Part shown: positions 53,019-62,073 of the stretch, in pieces
Position numbering within the stretch: position 1 is the first letter of the stretch
Layout of the letters: every line of letters begins with the position of its first letter
NCBI GenBank assembly: GCA_002900995.3
Contig: CM035308.1
Location: 1,860,001-1,924,000 of the forward strand
Origin: Ganoderma boninense
Lineage: Eukaryota > Basidiomycota > Agaricomycetes > Polyporales > Polyporaceae
Direction: 5' to 3'
Length of the DNA: 64,000 nucleotides
Program-made: the position numbers and the translations under genes
Notes under the pieces: generated by a model
What the model was told of the DNA's origin: nothing
What the model saw: only the letters and a program-made list of their open reading frames with translations
Database searches by the model: none

Positions 53019-55300
53019 GCTCGACATCACCGACCCTCCTCCTGTTCCCTCTCCTGCGGCACCAACCGCACAAAACGACACAGGTACATGGTATTTCTAC
53101 CCTGTCTCTTTCCCCATACTCACCGTGCTTCAGCCGAGAATACGCCATCTTTGTCGCCTCCCCCTGGTCCAAACCCCGATCTCGATGTCGACCATCATGA
53201 TTTGTCCAATGCGAATGCAAAGCCTCCTGCTTCAGATACTGGTTCGACCGCTGAGATGAAGAAGACGTACTTGAGTCTACTGCCTCCAGACCAGATCATT
53301 GAGATTTGTCTGCTCTTCGAAACCTATGTTCCGCCAAGTGTCAAGACAGCCGCCTGGCCCGCTGACCTCCAAGCTGCTATCAACGATCTGAAGACGACTA
53401 CTTCGCGAGAACAGCCAAGACAACCTCCGTCACAACCCCAGCACAACGGTCAAAACCCACCCCCTCTGACGAATGGCGCGTCCCATCCATCGTCTTCAAG
53501 TATTCCTCCTACGCATCAAGTACATCCGCCAGGGTACTATGCACCTGCATTTCCACCGCTTGGCCCTCCTGTAGAGGAGGACCCACCCATGGGTTCGTTA
53601 CGAGATCCTGCAGAAGAAGCAAAGGCGAAGGAAGACAGAGAGAAGGCAAAGGCGAGTGGTTCCGGTTCCACTACGACTTCGCACGCCCCTTCGCCCGTTC
53701 CCCACACGAATGGAGACCCCTCTTCGTCCACCGCAGCCGCTGCTCAAACTGCGACCTCTCAACCTGGACAATCTCAACATGCTACTCTTCACCCTCCTGC
53801 ACCATATCCGTACGCACACTACGGGTACGCCGTACCGACACAAGGTGGCCAGCAGCCCGCCTACCCGCATGCGCCGTACTACCCTCCTCCACATCCATAT
53901 ACCTCACACTACCCATATCCTCACTATCCCCACCAGCCACCTGCAGGTTACCCGCCACCACCTCCGGGCCATTCGACGCCACCACCGCAACCTTCAGGTC
54001 AACAACCCCTCTTCAACTCGCAGCCGCTCGTTCGCCCACCTGTGCATCCGCCTGCCCCTCCTCAACCGCCACCACCCTCTGGAGAAGACCTGCCATCATA
54101 CGAAGAGATGATCGTGGAGGCGTTGGTGGACTGTGGGGACGCCGAAGGTGCTGCTCCGAAGGATCTGTTTACCTGGATGGCATCCCGCTATCCTCTACAA
54201 ACAAACTTTCGCCCAAGTGCAAGCCAAGCCTTGCAAAAGGCATACAAGAGGGGCCGGTTGGAGAAGAGGTCTGGCGGGAAGTACAGGCTCAATGCGAACT
54301 GGGAAGGTGGCGCGGTTCGTATCACTATTTGAATGCCGTTCTGTGCACGGGCTCACAATTGATACAGACGTCGAAGCGTACGACGAGGAGACCACAAACG
54401 CTCGCTCAGACGACGTACGCGATGCACCATCCCCCTCAGCCGACTTCTCCATTCACCCACGCACCGTTACAACAACATAACAACAACAACAACCAACCCC
54501 CGAAAGGACAGCCGTCATCCCACTACCCCGGCTACCAGTACCAGTACCCGTACGGCCATTACCCAGGGTACTCTCAGCAATCACAGCCTGCCGCAGAGAA
54601 GCCTCCTACGCTTTCTGCGACCGAGAACAGTGCTCCTACGTCTGCGAGGGTGGGTGAGGAGAAGGATGAGGGTGACGCGTGGGAGGCCGCCCAACACATT
54701 CTCCAGGCGATCAACTTCAACAACCTCGCGAGTGGGACCGGGGACCCCCCAGACAGCTCATCTGGCGCCGTCCCGTCTTCGAGCGCAGCAGATGATTTGC
54801 ATGCAGCCCTCGCGGCACTCACGAACGCGGCTGCAGCGGCGGCGGCGGGGGAGGCGCAAGCTGAGGCGTCGCGCACGACACTCACGGACGACGAGCGGGC
54901 GTCGCTGCAGGCGCAGCTGGCGTTGTTGGCGGCACAGCTGACGGAGATCGCGGAAGCGGAAGATGAGGAAGAGGAACCCCCAGCGCTGACGGTTTCTGCA
55001 CCACTGGAACCTTCGCACCCTGCACCTGTCCCACAACCCGCGCCGGCACCTGAACCTACTCCCAGGAAGACCGTGGAGTTACCGCCTCCACCAATAGCGG
55101 CTTTCTCTGGTGCCCATTTGGTTTTGGACATCAATGCGTTCCCGGAGGTGTTCGAGCCAAGGACGCCTGCCGCCACAACTGCGAACGCGAGTGCTGCTCA
55201 GACCGACGTGGACGAGCTCGCCGGGGAGAGCAGCGACGACGATGACGACATGGAGGATGTCGTCGTGCCGCTCCATGGTCACGGTGCTTTACGGACATGA
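53019..55300 (+). CDS. Protein with linker-histone (H15) globular domain and Pro/Gln-rich arms
   Basis: The start at 53019 (MLDITDPPPVPSPAAPTAQN) is chosen because a 51-base intron after it joins in phase to AENTPSLSPPPGPNP. A short conserved helix region, YLSLLPPDQIIEICLLFETY and VPPSVKTAAWPADLQAAIND, is followed by a 200-residue Pro/Tyr/His/Gln-rich stretch. Then comes a winged-helix H1/H5-type domain: LPSYEEMIVEALVDCGDAEG, APKDLFTWMASRYPLQTNFR, PSASQALQKAYKRGRLEKRS, GGKYRLNANWEG. An intron near 54317-54369 leads to TSKRTTRRPQTLAQTTYAMH, a (AAC)n-encoded Asn run, a Tyr/Pro/Gln-rich segment and an acidic C-terminus (ESSDDDDDMEDVVV). It is probably a chromatin protein or transcription regulator, not the canonical H1, because the basic tail is replaced by acidic and Pro/Gln-rich arms. 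The second intron donor is weak; an alternative splice would end the protein at 54480. Confidence 0.75.
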
Positions 55301-57170
55301 CAATGATAGGTACGGCATGGATGTCGGTAGCTTGTCGCTCGCATCGCAGTTGGCAATGCAGCGTTGTTACGTGTACGTGCGCGCCCGCGGTGTCGTTCGG
55401 TGCGAACCACACTGACCGGGAAGGGCTTCAACGTCATGGGAAGGCAGACAGGCTTACTGGATGCGGAAAGCCCGATCATGCGAAGCACTGGTGGTGGGGC
55501 CACATTGACGTGCCGCGGGCGAACAAATGCCAGCGACGCACGCTCCTCAACATTGAATGCCGGAAGCTCGCACCGGTGACCCTGGCTGGCTGGTCGCCGG
55601 TGAGGATCTGTCGACGACGGACGCTCGACAGACCCAGGGACGTTCGGACTGCCTGTCCGGATTCCGAGCGGGGGTCGAGGTTGTCGAGTAGCGCTGTGAC
55701 GGAGCGGAGCGAGAGGGGACCCATAGGTGTCCACAAGCTCTCGGGCTCCGATCGGCTGGCCTGGGCTAATGCGGATCTCTCGTCCGAGGATGGGCATCTG
55801 GCGAATATGGACCGGAGCGACGTCCTGGGGTCACTTGGACAGGCCTAGCGCGGTATGTTCGGAGATACGGACGCGAAGAGGTGGGGTTACGCCCGCATGA
55901 CCGCGTCCGCCGGCGGTAGTCACGCTACTATTTCTGCTGTGCTTGTTGTACATGAGCAGACAGGAGCGCTCTGTATTCTGTATGCGTCGATGTTGCTCAG
56001 GGCTGCAGCCTCGTCTTGGCCACTGCACGGAAGGTGGCGAACGGGCTGGAACAATGACGTCGGACGACCTCTCTGAATGCCTTGCGAATCTCCGTGCTTG
56101 AAGCTTGTCGGGACCAGACTGGGGCTTCGGTAGCTTCGAGTTAAAATTCCTTGGGTTTATGCAGACGCAGTAGAGCATGAATGGCCAAACTTTTAAGGTA
56201 CTGCAAGCCGATGCTATGATGTCAACGGCGAATCCCCGTCTGCCAGCTCCTGGGAAACGGGATCTTCAAGCGAAGCGAAACGGGATAGTTGCGAGCGGTC
56301 AAAGGTTACATACAGTGACTACTACGTCATCCATCCTAATCCTCCTCATCCCGCTACAGCCCTCTTCTATTCAGCTCCACGGCATTCAGCTGCAAGCGAC
56401 ATGAAAAGTAACACTTTTCGCAACACCCCACCCAAAGGAGGATGATTGATATCAGCCGCCCAGTGGAGCCGAAGAAGAATGGCTGTCCACCCGCACTCCA
56501 CCGCTCATCCCGAGCGGCGGATTTGGGGTGCGCACGGGCAAAGACGGTGTTCAGTCCAGCACAAAGGGAAGCGTCATATTAACGCTTGCACCCGCGCCCG
56601 GTGTGTGGCCCCCGACTAACGACGGCGTTTGACTGGTCTTCTCAGAGGAGGCGTAGGAACCTAGGAGGACTTAGTGCCCTGAAGGAAGATGGTGACGTTT
56701 TGGGGGGAGAGAATTGGGACCCTCGGCCACAGCAGAAGCAGGTGGGGAGGGATGTAAGGGCGCTTGCGCCGTGAATGCAATTGTGAGTAATGCGAGTAGG
56801 GAGGACTGGTAGCGTACACTGTCAGTACAGTAATATAAGGCCACTACAATTTACAGGTCCTCGCGCGACACACTCGTTCGAAGGGCGGGGAGAGCCTCGC
56901 GCCGGTGGGGTCTCAGAACTTCGCAAGGTGGCCGCAACGGAGGGCTTGCACAGCTCGGGAAACTGCCCAGGCAGCTCCGAGACGGGGCACTGGTTGCGAA
57001 TGAGAGCCGTCGCGGCGGCGAGGCTCCATCGCGCTCTGCGCGACACTCTGCGGGAAAGCGGGTTAGCGAGAATCCCCGACAATCAGGAGCGATGCGACGC
57101 AGCGAGCTGCGCGCGAATCCCGCATATACAGGAGCAAGCGAACTGAACTCACGAAAGGATGTAGAAGGGC
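55301..57170. other. Intergenic; possible weak minus-strand coding trace
   Basis: About 1.9 kb. On the minus strand, 55480-55840, a frame with LSLRSVTALLDNLDPRSESG and QILTGDQPARVTGASFRHSM has protein-like composition but no domain, start or splice support. The right end (about 56850-57170), GC-rich and directly following the recombinase stop, is likely the 3' terminal region of the DIRS-like element. No terminal-repeat match to the other end (62074-62400) was found by eye. Confidence 0.4.
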
Positions 57171-58421
57171 TTAACGAACAGAGGGGGCAGCCGAGGACTG
57201 TGAGGCGTCGAGGATGCGACGGTTGAGCTCCGAGTAAAGGTGCGGCCTGGCTTGCAGGTGTGGGGATAGGACTTGTGCATGCTGGCGAAGGTAGAGATGA
57301 AAGGAGGAGACGGACTGCCACCGCCCCTTGGCCATTGCCTCCATGAATGGCATGCCGTTCAAGAGGTGCCAAAGGAGAGAGCCAATGCGTGCGCTGTGAC
57401 CAGGTGGCAGATCGACGCCTGTGATGGCTGCTACCGCCTTTAGGCGCTTCTGCATTGCATGCCCAGTCAGTGGCCGGATGCTGCCCTTGTGCTTGTAGCT
57501 GAAGAGGGGGCAGTCATCCTCAGGATTGTTGATGTTGAAGTGGTTGTGGAGAGCAGGCAGTGGGTCGCAAGTCGGGAGCTCTGGCTGTGAGACGAAAAAG
57601 ACGTCCTCGCCTTCGTAACGCTTCGTCTTGGTCCACGGCAGAGCGAAGATGTGGGCAGTAACACCATCTCGCACCTCTGTGCGGTAATGGGAACGTTGGA
57701 CATGGAGGTCGGGGTTGAAACTGGCGAGTGTCTTCAGGATGAACTCCCCACGACGGGCAGTGCACCAGAACACTGTGAGGAGCGCTGCCCAAACGGCAGC
57801 ATCAAGGGGAGCATCAAGGTCGAGTCCGCTACGCAGGATAGTGATGATGTCCACAGTGAGCGGAGGGCGTTTTCCCCTGCTGGTAGGAGCGAGACGGTTT
57901 GCTGCACGCAGCATAACTTTGAAGCGCGGCTTATCGATGTCCCATGGTAGGCCGTGCAGCACATGCCAAGCTTGCAGGCCCGAAACATAGTTGTTGACAG
58001 CCGTCTCCGAGTAAGAGCCCACCATGGCTGCTGAAAACAGCTCTAAAATGTTCATGGTGACTGGTGTGCGCTCTTCTTCCGTGACACCGTGAGCATCGCA
58101 CCAGACTTGATAGAGGAGAAGACCAGCACCGTATGTTTCGAGTGTAGAGTCGGCATAGCCCAGGGCCAAGGTGTCGAGCACACGGGCGAGATCATCTGCG
58201 GAAAAAGGGAGTGGGTGTCCAGCCCTGCCTAGAGCAGCACGAGCGGAGGATGGCCTCCACAAACGCAGACGATCTTTGGCGAGACAATGAGGGCGCAGTT
58301 CTGAGGGGGCGGGCGTTAGGTGAGCTGGGTAAGGTCGGGGGCGAGCGTTGGTCGACCGCACAGGGATAGCAGCTGGGCTAAACGTCCGGAAGGGCGTCCC
58401 ACCAGAAGATGTCATCCCCAT
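57171..58421 (-). CDS. Tyrosine recombinase of the DIRS-like element
   Basis: It integrates the circular cDNA by site-specific recombination. The start is uncertain; MGMTSSGGTPFRTFSPAAIP near 58421 is the first Met past most of the overlap with the RNase H ORF. The N-terminal SAM-like/core-binding part includes LARVLDTLALGYADSTLETY and LLLYQVWCDAHGVTEEERTP. The catalytic domain has Arg I in VFWCTARRGEFILKTLAS, the H-x-x-R box in PPGHSARIGSLLWHLLNGMP, and the Trp and nucleophile Tyr in KGRWQSVSSFHLYLRQHAQV. All five expected positions can be placed. About 417 residues, a usual size. It ends LDASQSSAAPSVR at 57171 and overlaps the ORF upstream by about 40 bases in another frame. Confidence 0.8.
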   Translation of the reverse strand: MGMTSSGGTPFRTFSPAAIPVRSTNARPRPYPAHLTPAPSELRPHCLAKDRLRLWRPSSARAALGRAGHPLPFSADDLARVLDTLALGYADSTLETYGAGLLLYQVWCDAHGVTEEERTPVTMNILELFSAAMVGSYSETAVNNYVSGLQAWHVLHGLPWDIDKPRFKVMLRAANRLAPTSRGKRPPLTVDIITILRSGLDLDAPLDAAVWAALLTVFWCTARRGEFILKTLASFNPDLHVQRSHYRTEVRDGVTAHIFALPWTKTKRYEGEDVFFVSQPELPTCDPLPALHNHFNINNPEDDCPLFSYKHKGSIRPLTGHAMQKRLKAVAAITGVDLPPGHSARIGSLLWHLLNGMPFMEAMAKGRWQSVSSFHLYLRQHAQVLSPHLQARPHLYSELNRRILDASQSSAAPSVR

Positions 58422-60522
58422 CGAGAGACTGCCCGAGGTCCTCGGGCCCGTCATTGAACTTGAGGCGCTCAGCCGGATTGGGCCCTGCGGGCTTGGGGAG
58501 GGGGGCTGGGGTCGCGCGTAGTCGTTCAGAGTCGGTGAGGGGAGCATTCCAGTCGACAAGGAAGGGCGCAACTGTGGCAGGGATTGGGATTGGAGGAAGG
58601 AGGAGAGCAGGAGTGGGGTATCGTCCGCGAGATGGGTCGTCTGCAGGGTTGGATGCGCTAGTGACATAGCGTGCATGCACCATGACGCTTCGTCGCTCGA
58701 GAAAGGCTGAGAGCCGCTTGAAGATGACGTTGACTGCGAGGTTGCGGCTCTTGCCCTTCCGCCAGCCATCAATGACGCCCGTGTTGTCTCCGAAGACCTA
58801 TGAGACAGGGTAAAAGAAGGTTAACAAACATCGCAAGACGTAAAGAGGGATGTAGTGGAGCAAGAGTCGGACCTTGAAGTTTCGGACATTAGAGTGGAGG
58901 CGAAGTAGGATAAAGACAAGGAGCTCGAAGCCGACGGCCTCGAGCCAACCAATGTCTCTGCCCTCTGATGTGGACTGCCAGTCGGGAAGGACACGCCATG
59001 CTCGCCAGCGTCCCGCGATGACGACAGCGACACCGACTCCAGAGCTGGCGTCGGAGAATGCATGCGCGTCGAAGATTGGAAGCGGCCGGGGAATGCTTCT
59101 GGAGACTGGGCCGTGTTTGAGCCTGTGAGTCCACCAATCGAGGTCAGCAGCCAGTCGTCTTGGCGGGGAGCGAGGGACATGAGGACGGTCTGCTGCGACA
59201 GCCATGGCAGCCTCCAGCTGGACGAGGTAAGGACGTCCGGCAGGGATGACGAGCGTTGCATAGATGAGTTTGCCATGCAGCGATTGGATTTGCTGCAGCG
59301 TGTGCGTCGGCCGCGCACGGAATTCATCCAGGACCGCAAGGTACTTGGCACACTTCTTTGGCGCGAGAGTGACACGCCATGCATGCAGATCCCAGATGAG
59401 ACCTGTAAACTCAGGAGCGGAGGAGAAGTCCTGGTCCTTCTCGCGCTCCCAAACCAAGCCGAGGCGCTGTGAAATGGTGTCGATGTCCCCCAGGGCATAA
59501 GTGTAAAGACTGTTGTCGTTGGAGCGTTTAGAGGTGGTGGAGAGATCGCGGAGGGGGAATGTAAAGTCCTCGACGAATTCTTCCACTTGGCCATCAGGAA
59601 GGAGCCCGCCCGCATACCACAAGCGACCTCCACGATGATGCAGGCCGCCGTTGGCCTTGATACGAGTGCTGGCGTCGACCCGCTTGCGATTGAGCTCTGG
59701 AAGGTGTTCGCGCAGGATGCGAATGAATAGGTGGTCGTCAACCCACTTGATGAGAGGCCCAATGCCGTGAGCACGCATGACATCGGCCCCGGCATCTGCA
59801 ACAGAGCCATAGACTCCCACACAGGAGCGACCGCCAAACATAGCGCAGACATCGACGTCGAACTCATCATCACCGGTCCGCACGACAACGCCTGGCCACT
59901 GGGATGGATGGAGGGGGATAGAGCGAAAGGCCTCGGAGATGTCTCGAATAGCGCCTTGTGAGCCGGGAGGTAGCATGGCGAGAAGAAGAGATACTGAGGA
60001 GAAGGTACCCCAGGTACAAGGGTACTCTGAAGCATCAATATGAGAATTAATGGAGGAAATCCCAGTGGGGCTAGGCGTGTATGGATAAGATAAATTCTGG
60101 ATGAGACGGAGCATTGTGGGTTTGTGAGGTTTTGGAATGAGAGAGAACGGAGACGTTTGAAAAGGACCGAGGACTGATTCAACGATAAAACGAGGGTATG
60201 GGCCATAGTATCGACCGCGGTCGCGCTCCTTCTGGACGAGGTCTCGAAAGGCGTCGCTGTGCAGCAGAATTGTCGGGCTATTGGGAGGAGTGAAAGACGA
60301 GGAGATGGAGGGAACACCGATGTCGAAGCCGGAGCGAAGAGAGCAGGGAATATGAGGGTATCTGCCGATAAGGCCAGTTGCGCAGAGTTCCCGCTCCCAG
60401 CCGTCAGCACTAAGCGGTGTTCGGGGCTGGTGAGTCCAGGCTGAGAGGGCAGCCTTGAGCGCTGTGATCTGCGCTCCCACATCCAGAGCAACAGTGGAGA
60501 CCAAAGGTGCAGGGGGAGGCAT
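58378..60522 (-). CDS. Reverse transcriptase-RNase H of the DIRS-like element
   Basis: It copies element RNA into DNA. Candidate start: ATG at 60522 (MPPPAPLVSTVALDVGAQIT), inside the 3' end of the gag ORF. Reverse-transcriptase blocks: RLIQNLSYPYTPSPTGISSI; AIRDISEAFRSIPLHPSQW (catalytic Asp, palm motif A); GVYGSVADAGADVMRAHGIG; and palm motif C as KWVDDHLFIR, with VDD where most elements have YxDD. The RNase H part has FSDASSGVGVAVVIAGRWRA (Asp) and RDIGWLEAVGFELLVFILL (Glu). After a 75-nt intron (58872-58798) comes VFGDNTGVIDGWRKGKSRN (Asp). The connection LHSNVRNFK|VFGDN is in frame, and the protein ends DDIFWWDALPDV at 58378. Without splicing it would stop at the intron end and lose the third catalytic Asp. 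Confidence 0.82.
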
Positions 60523-62073
60523 CGCAGCCACGCGGAATGTTGAAGCGTAGGCAGACCTTGGTACCATCGGAAACTCGGCAGATGCCTTTGCCTCCCTCGC
60601 CTCGACGGACGTACGCGCGAACTTTGTCGTGGGAGTAGAGCTTGTCCGCAGTGCAGTCCCGGGTGTAGTGGGAGTGGCGGCCAAGGCAGACTGCGCAGGC
60701 GGAGGTCGCCGATCCGTGTGCGCTGCTCTGAAAAGAAGAGGAGCTCGACCGCGGGACGACGGAGCTGTACCGGTCCCGGGCGTTGCTGGGCTGACGCTGC
60801 CCGCCTCGGAGAGAGGAACCCTGACGTTGCGAGGGAGGGGCCTGAGCGGCATGCTGACGAACGAGCGGGGACGACGGAGTGGTCCCAGATGTCGCGCTGT
60901 GCTGCTGATGCGAAGCAGCCAGCGGACGAGAGTGTATGATGAGAGAGAGAGAGAGAGAGGAGAGAGAGAGGAGAGGGGGGGGGGGTGTTTTAAGATGTCA
61001 GTGCATGAACTAGGAGAGGGGAAAATCTGCAAAATGAGACTGACCAGCTCCGTTAACCTCTTGACCTCTGCGAGAGTCTGCAAAGCGGCTGCTTGGATCA
61101 TCTCGTTGATAATGTCATTAAGACGCTCTTCATTAATGACGGAGATGTCAGGAATGGTGGGTGCCTTCCTGGCCAGTGCTGCATGGTATTCGCGGCGAAC
61201 GTCTGCAAAGTATCGGACGAGAGCGCGCTCGCCGTGCTCAGGATGACGACGGGGCGCATCGTGGCCTTCGAGGCGCATGATAAGCACCACAAAGGCCTGT
61301 ATGTGCTTCTTGTCCCAGCCGCACTGCTCAGCGAACTTCGCAAAGACGTGTCTGGCCTCGGTGAGGTGGTGTAGCTTTAGGGCGGAGTCTGGCACCGCGT
61401 TCCGGCAGGGCTTTCCAGCCGCAGTGACCCGCGTAAAGGATATGGTGTTGGTGGATGCATCCACGGTGCCGTGAAGGCCGGCCGAAGAGTCTTCTCCGAC
61501 TGAGGAGAGGGCAAGTTGCCTAGCCTCGTTGCGACCTGCGTGGGTGAAGTACCAGAAGTCTAGGAGCTTGGTGGGGTCTCGCAGCGTGGCCAAGGCGTAT
61601 TCGGTTATGCCGTAATCTGTGCGCGCACTAACGAGTTCTTGCCCTATCTCGGGGAAGGTGAAGGTACTTGCCGCAGTGGACGAGGCGGGGACACCAGCTT
61701 GTTCCGTACTATCACGGCGCTCCTGCTCCCGCTGACTGTCTTCTTCCCGGCGACGCTGTTCTTCCTCAACCTGGAGCAAGCGCGCTTCCTCGTCCTGAAG
61801 ACGCCGAACCTCGTCCTCTTGCCGTCTGCGCTCTTCCTCCTCAAGCCTGCGGGCCTCCAGCTCCGAGGCCTGGTACTCCTCCCAAGCCTGTACCGCCATC
61901 TGATGCTCGAAGGTCCAGTTTTCCTCGGCCATTTGGCGCGCCCGCTCTTGAGTGATAGAGTTACGCTCCGCTAAGGCTGCGATGTGATCCGCACCAGCGC
62001 CGACCGAGTAGTTGGGCATCACCTCATTGCGAGGGTCGCGCGGAGGAGCGGGAGCGGGGGCGGGATCAGCCAT
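60410..62073 (-). CDS. Gag-like ORF1 of the DIRS-like element, zinc-knuckle protein
   Basis: Exon 1 (62073-61045) encodes MADPAPAPAPPRDPRNEVMP, a long charged coiled coil (RRLEEEERRRQEDEVRRLQD), then FTFPEIGQELVSARTDYGIT and HLTEARHVFAKFAEQCGWD, a helical capsid-like part, ending LAEVKRLTEL. A 143-nt intron (61044-60902) with GTCAGT donor and CAG acceptor joins to HSATSGTTPSSPLVRQHAAQ. A Ser/Gln-rich linker leads to Cys/His clusters, CAVCLGRHSHYTRDC and CTFGLHCCSGCGSADHSAQG, which resemble zinc-knuckle nucleic-acid-binding modules. It ends DSPAPNTA with TAG at 60412-60410. If the intron is kept, exon 1 instead reads on, without a stop, into the reverse-transcriptase frame. Confidence 0.72.
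60940..60985. repeat. GA-rich microsatellite and G11 run in the gag intron
   Basis: On the plus strand a (GA)n tract interrupted by single extra G bases is followed by 11 G. On the element's sense strand this is a CT/C tract within the 143-nt intron, close to its 3' half, and may act as an oversized polypyrimidine tract. Length changes here would alter the frame of the unspliced read-through. Confidence 0.8.

Larger units (their letters stand above)
57171..62073 (-). mobile_element. DIRS-like (tyrosine-recombinase) retrotransposon, coding core
   Basis: Three overlapping ORFs on the minus strand: a Gag-like protein (62073-60410), reverse transcriptase-RNase H (60522-58378) and tyrosine recombinase (about 58421-57171). 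The combination of reverse transcriptase, RNase H and tyrosine recombinase without an integrase or aspartic protease defines DIRS-group elements. All catalytic motifs are present and no disabling stop was seen, so it may be a recently active copy. Two GT-AG introns are predicted, one in the gag ORF and one inside RNase H. The outer ends were not located; flanking non-coding sequence from roughly 56850 and up to roughly 62400 probably belongs to the element. No methyltransferase ORF was seen. Confidence 0.85.

Noticed and set aside
60902..61044. Treating the whole 62073-58798 open frame as one simple protein
   Set aside because: The segment 61044-60902 has strong intron signals and encodes low-complexity Ser/Leu/Pro, while the spliced frame yields ordered Cys/His motifs. 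The fusion is kept only as an alternative product.
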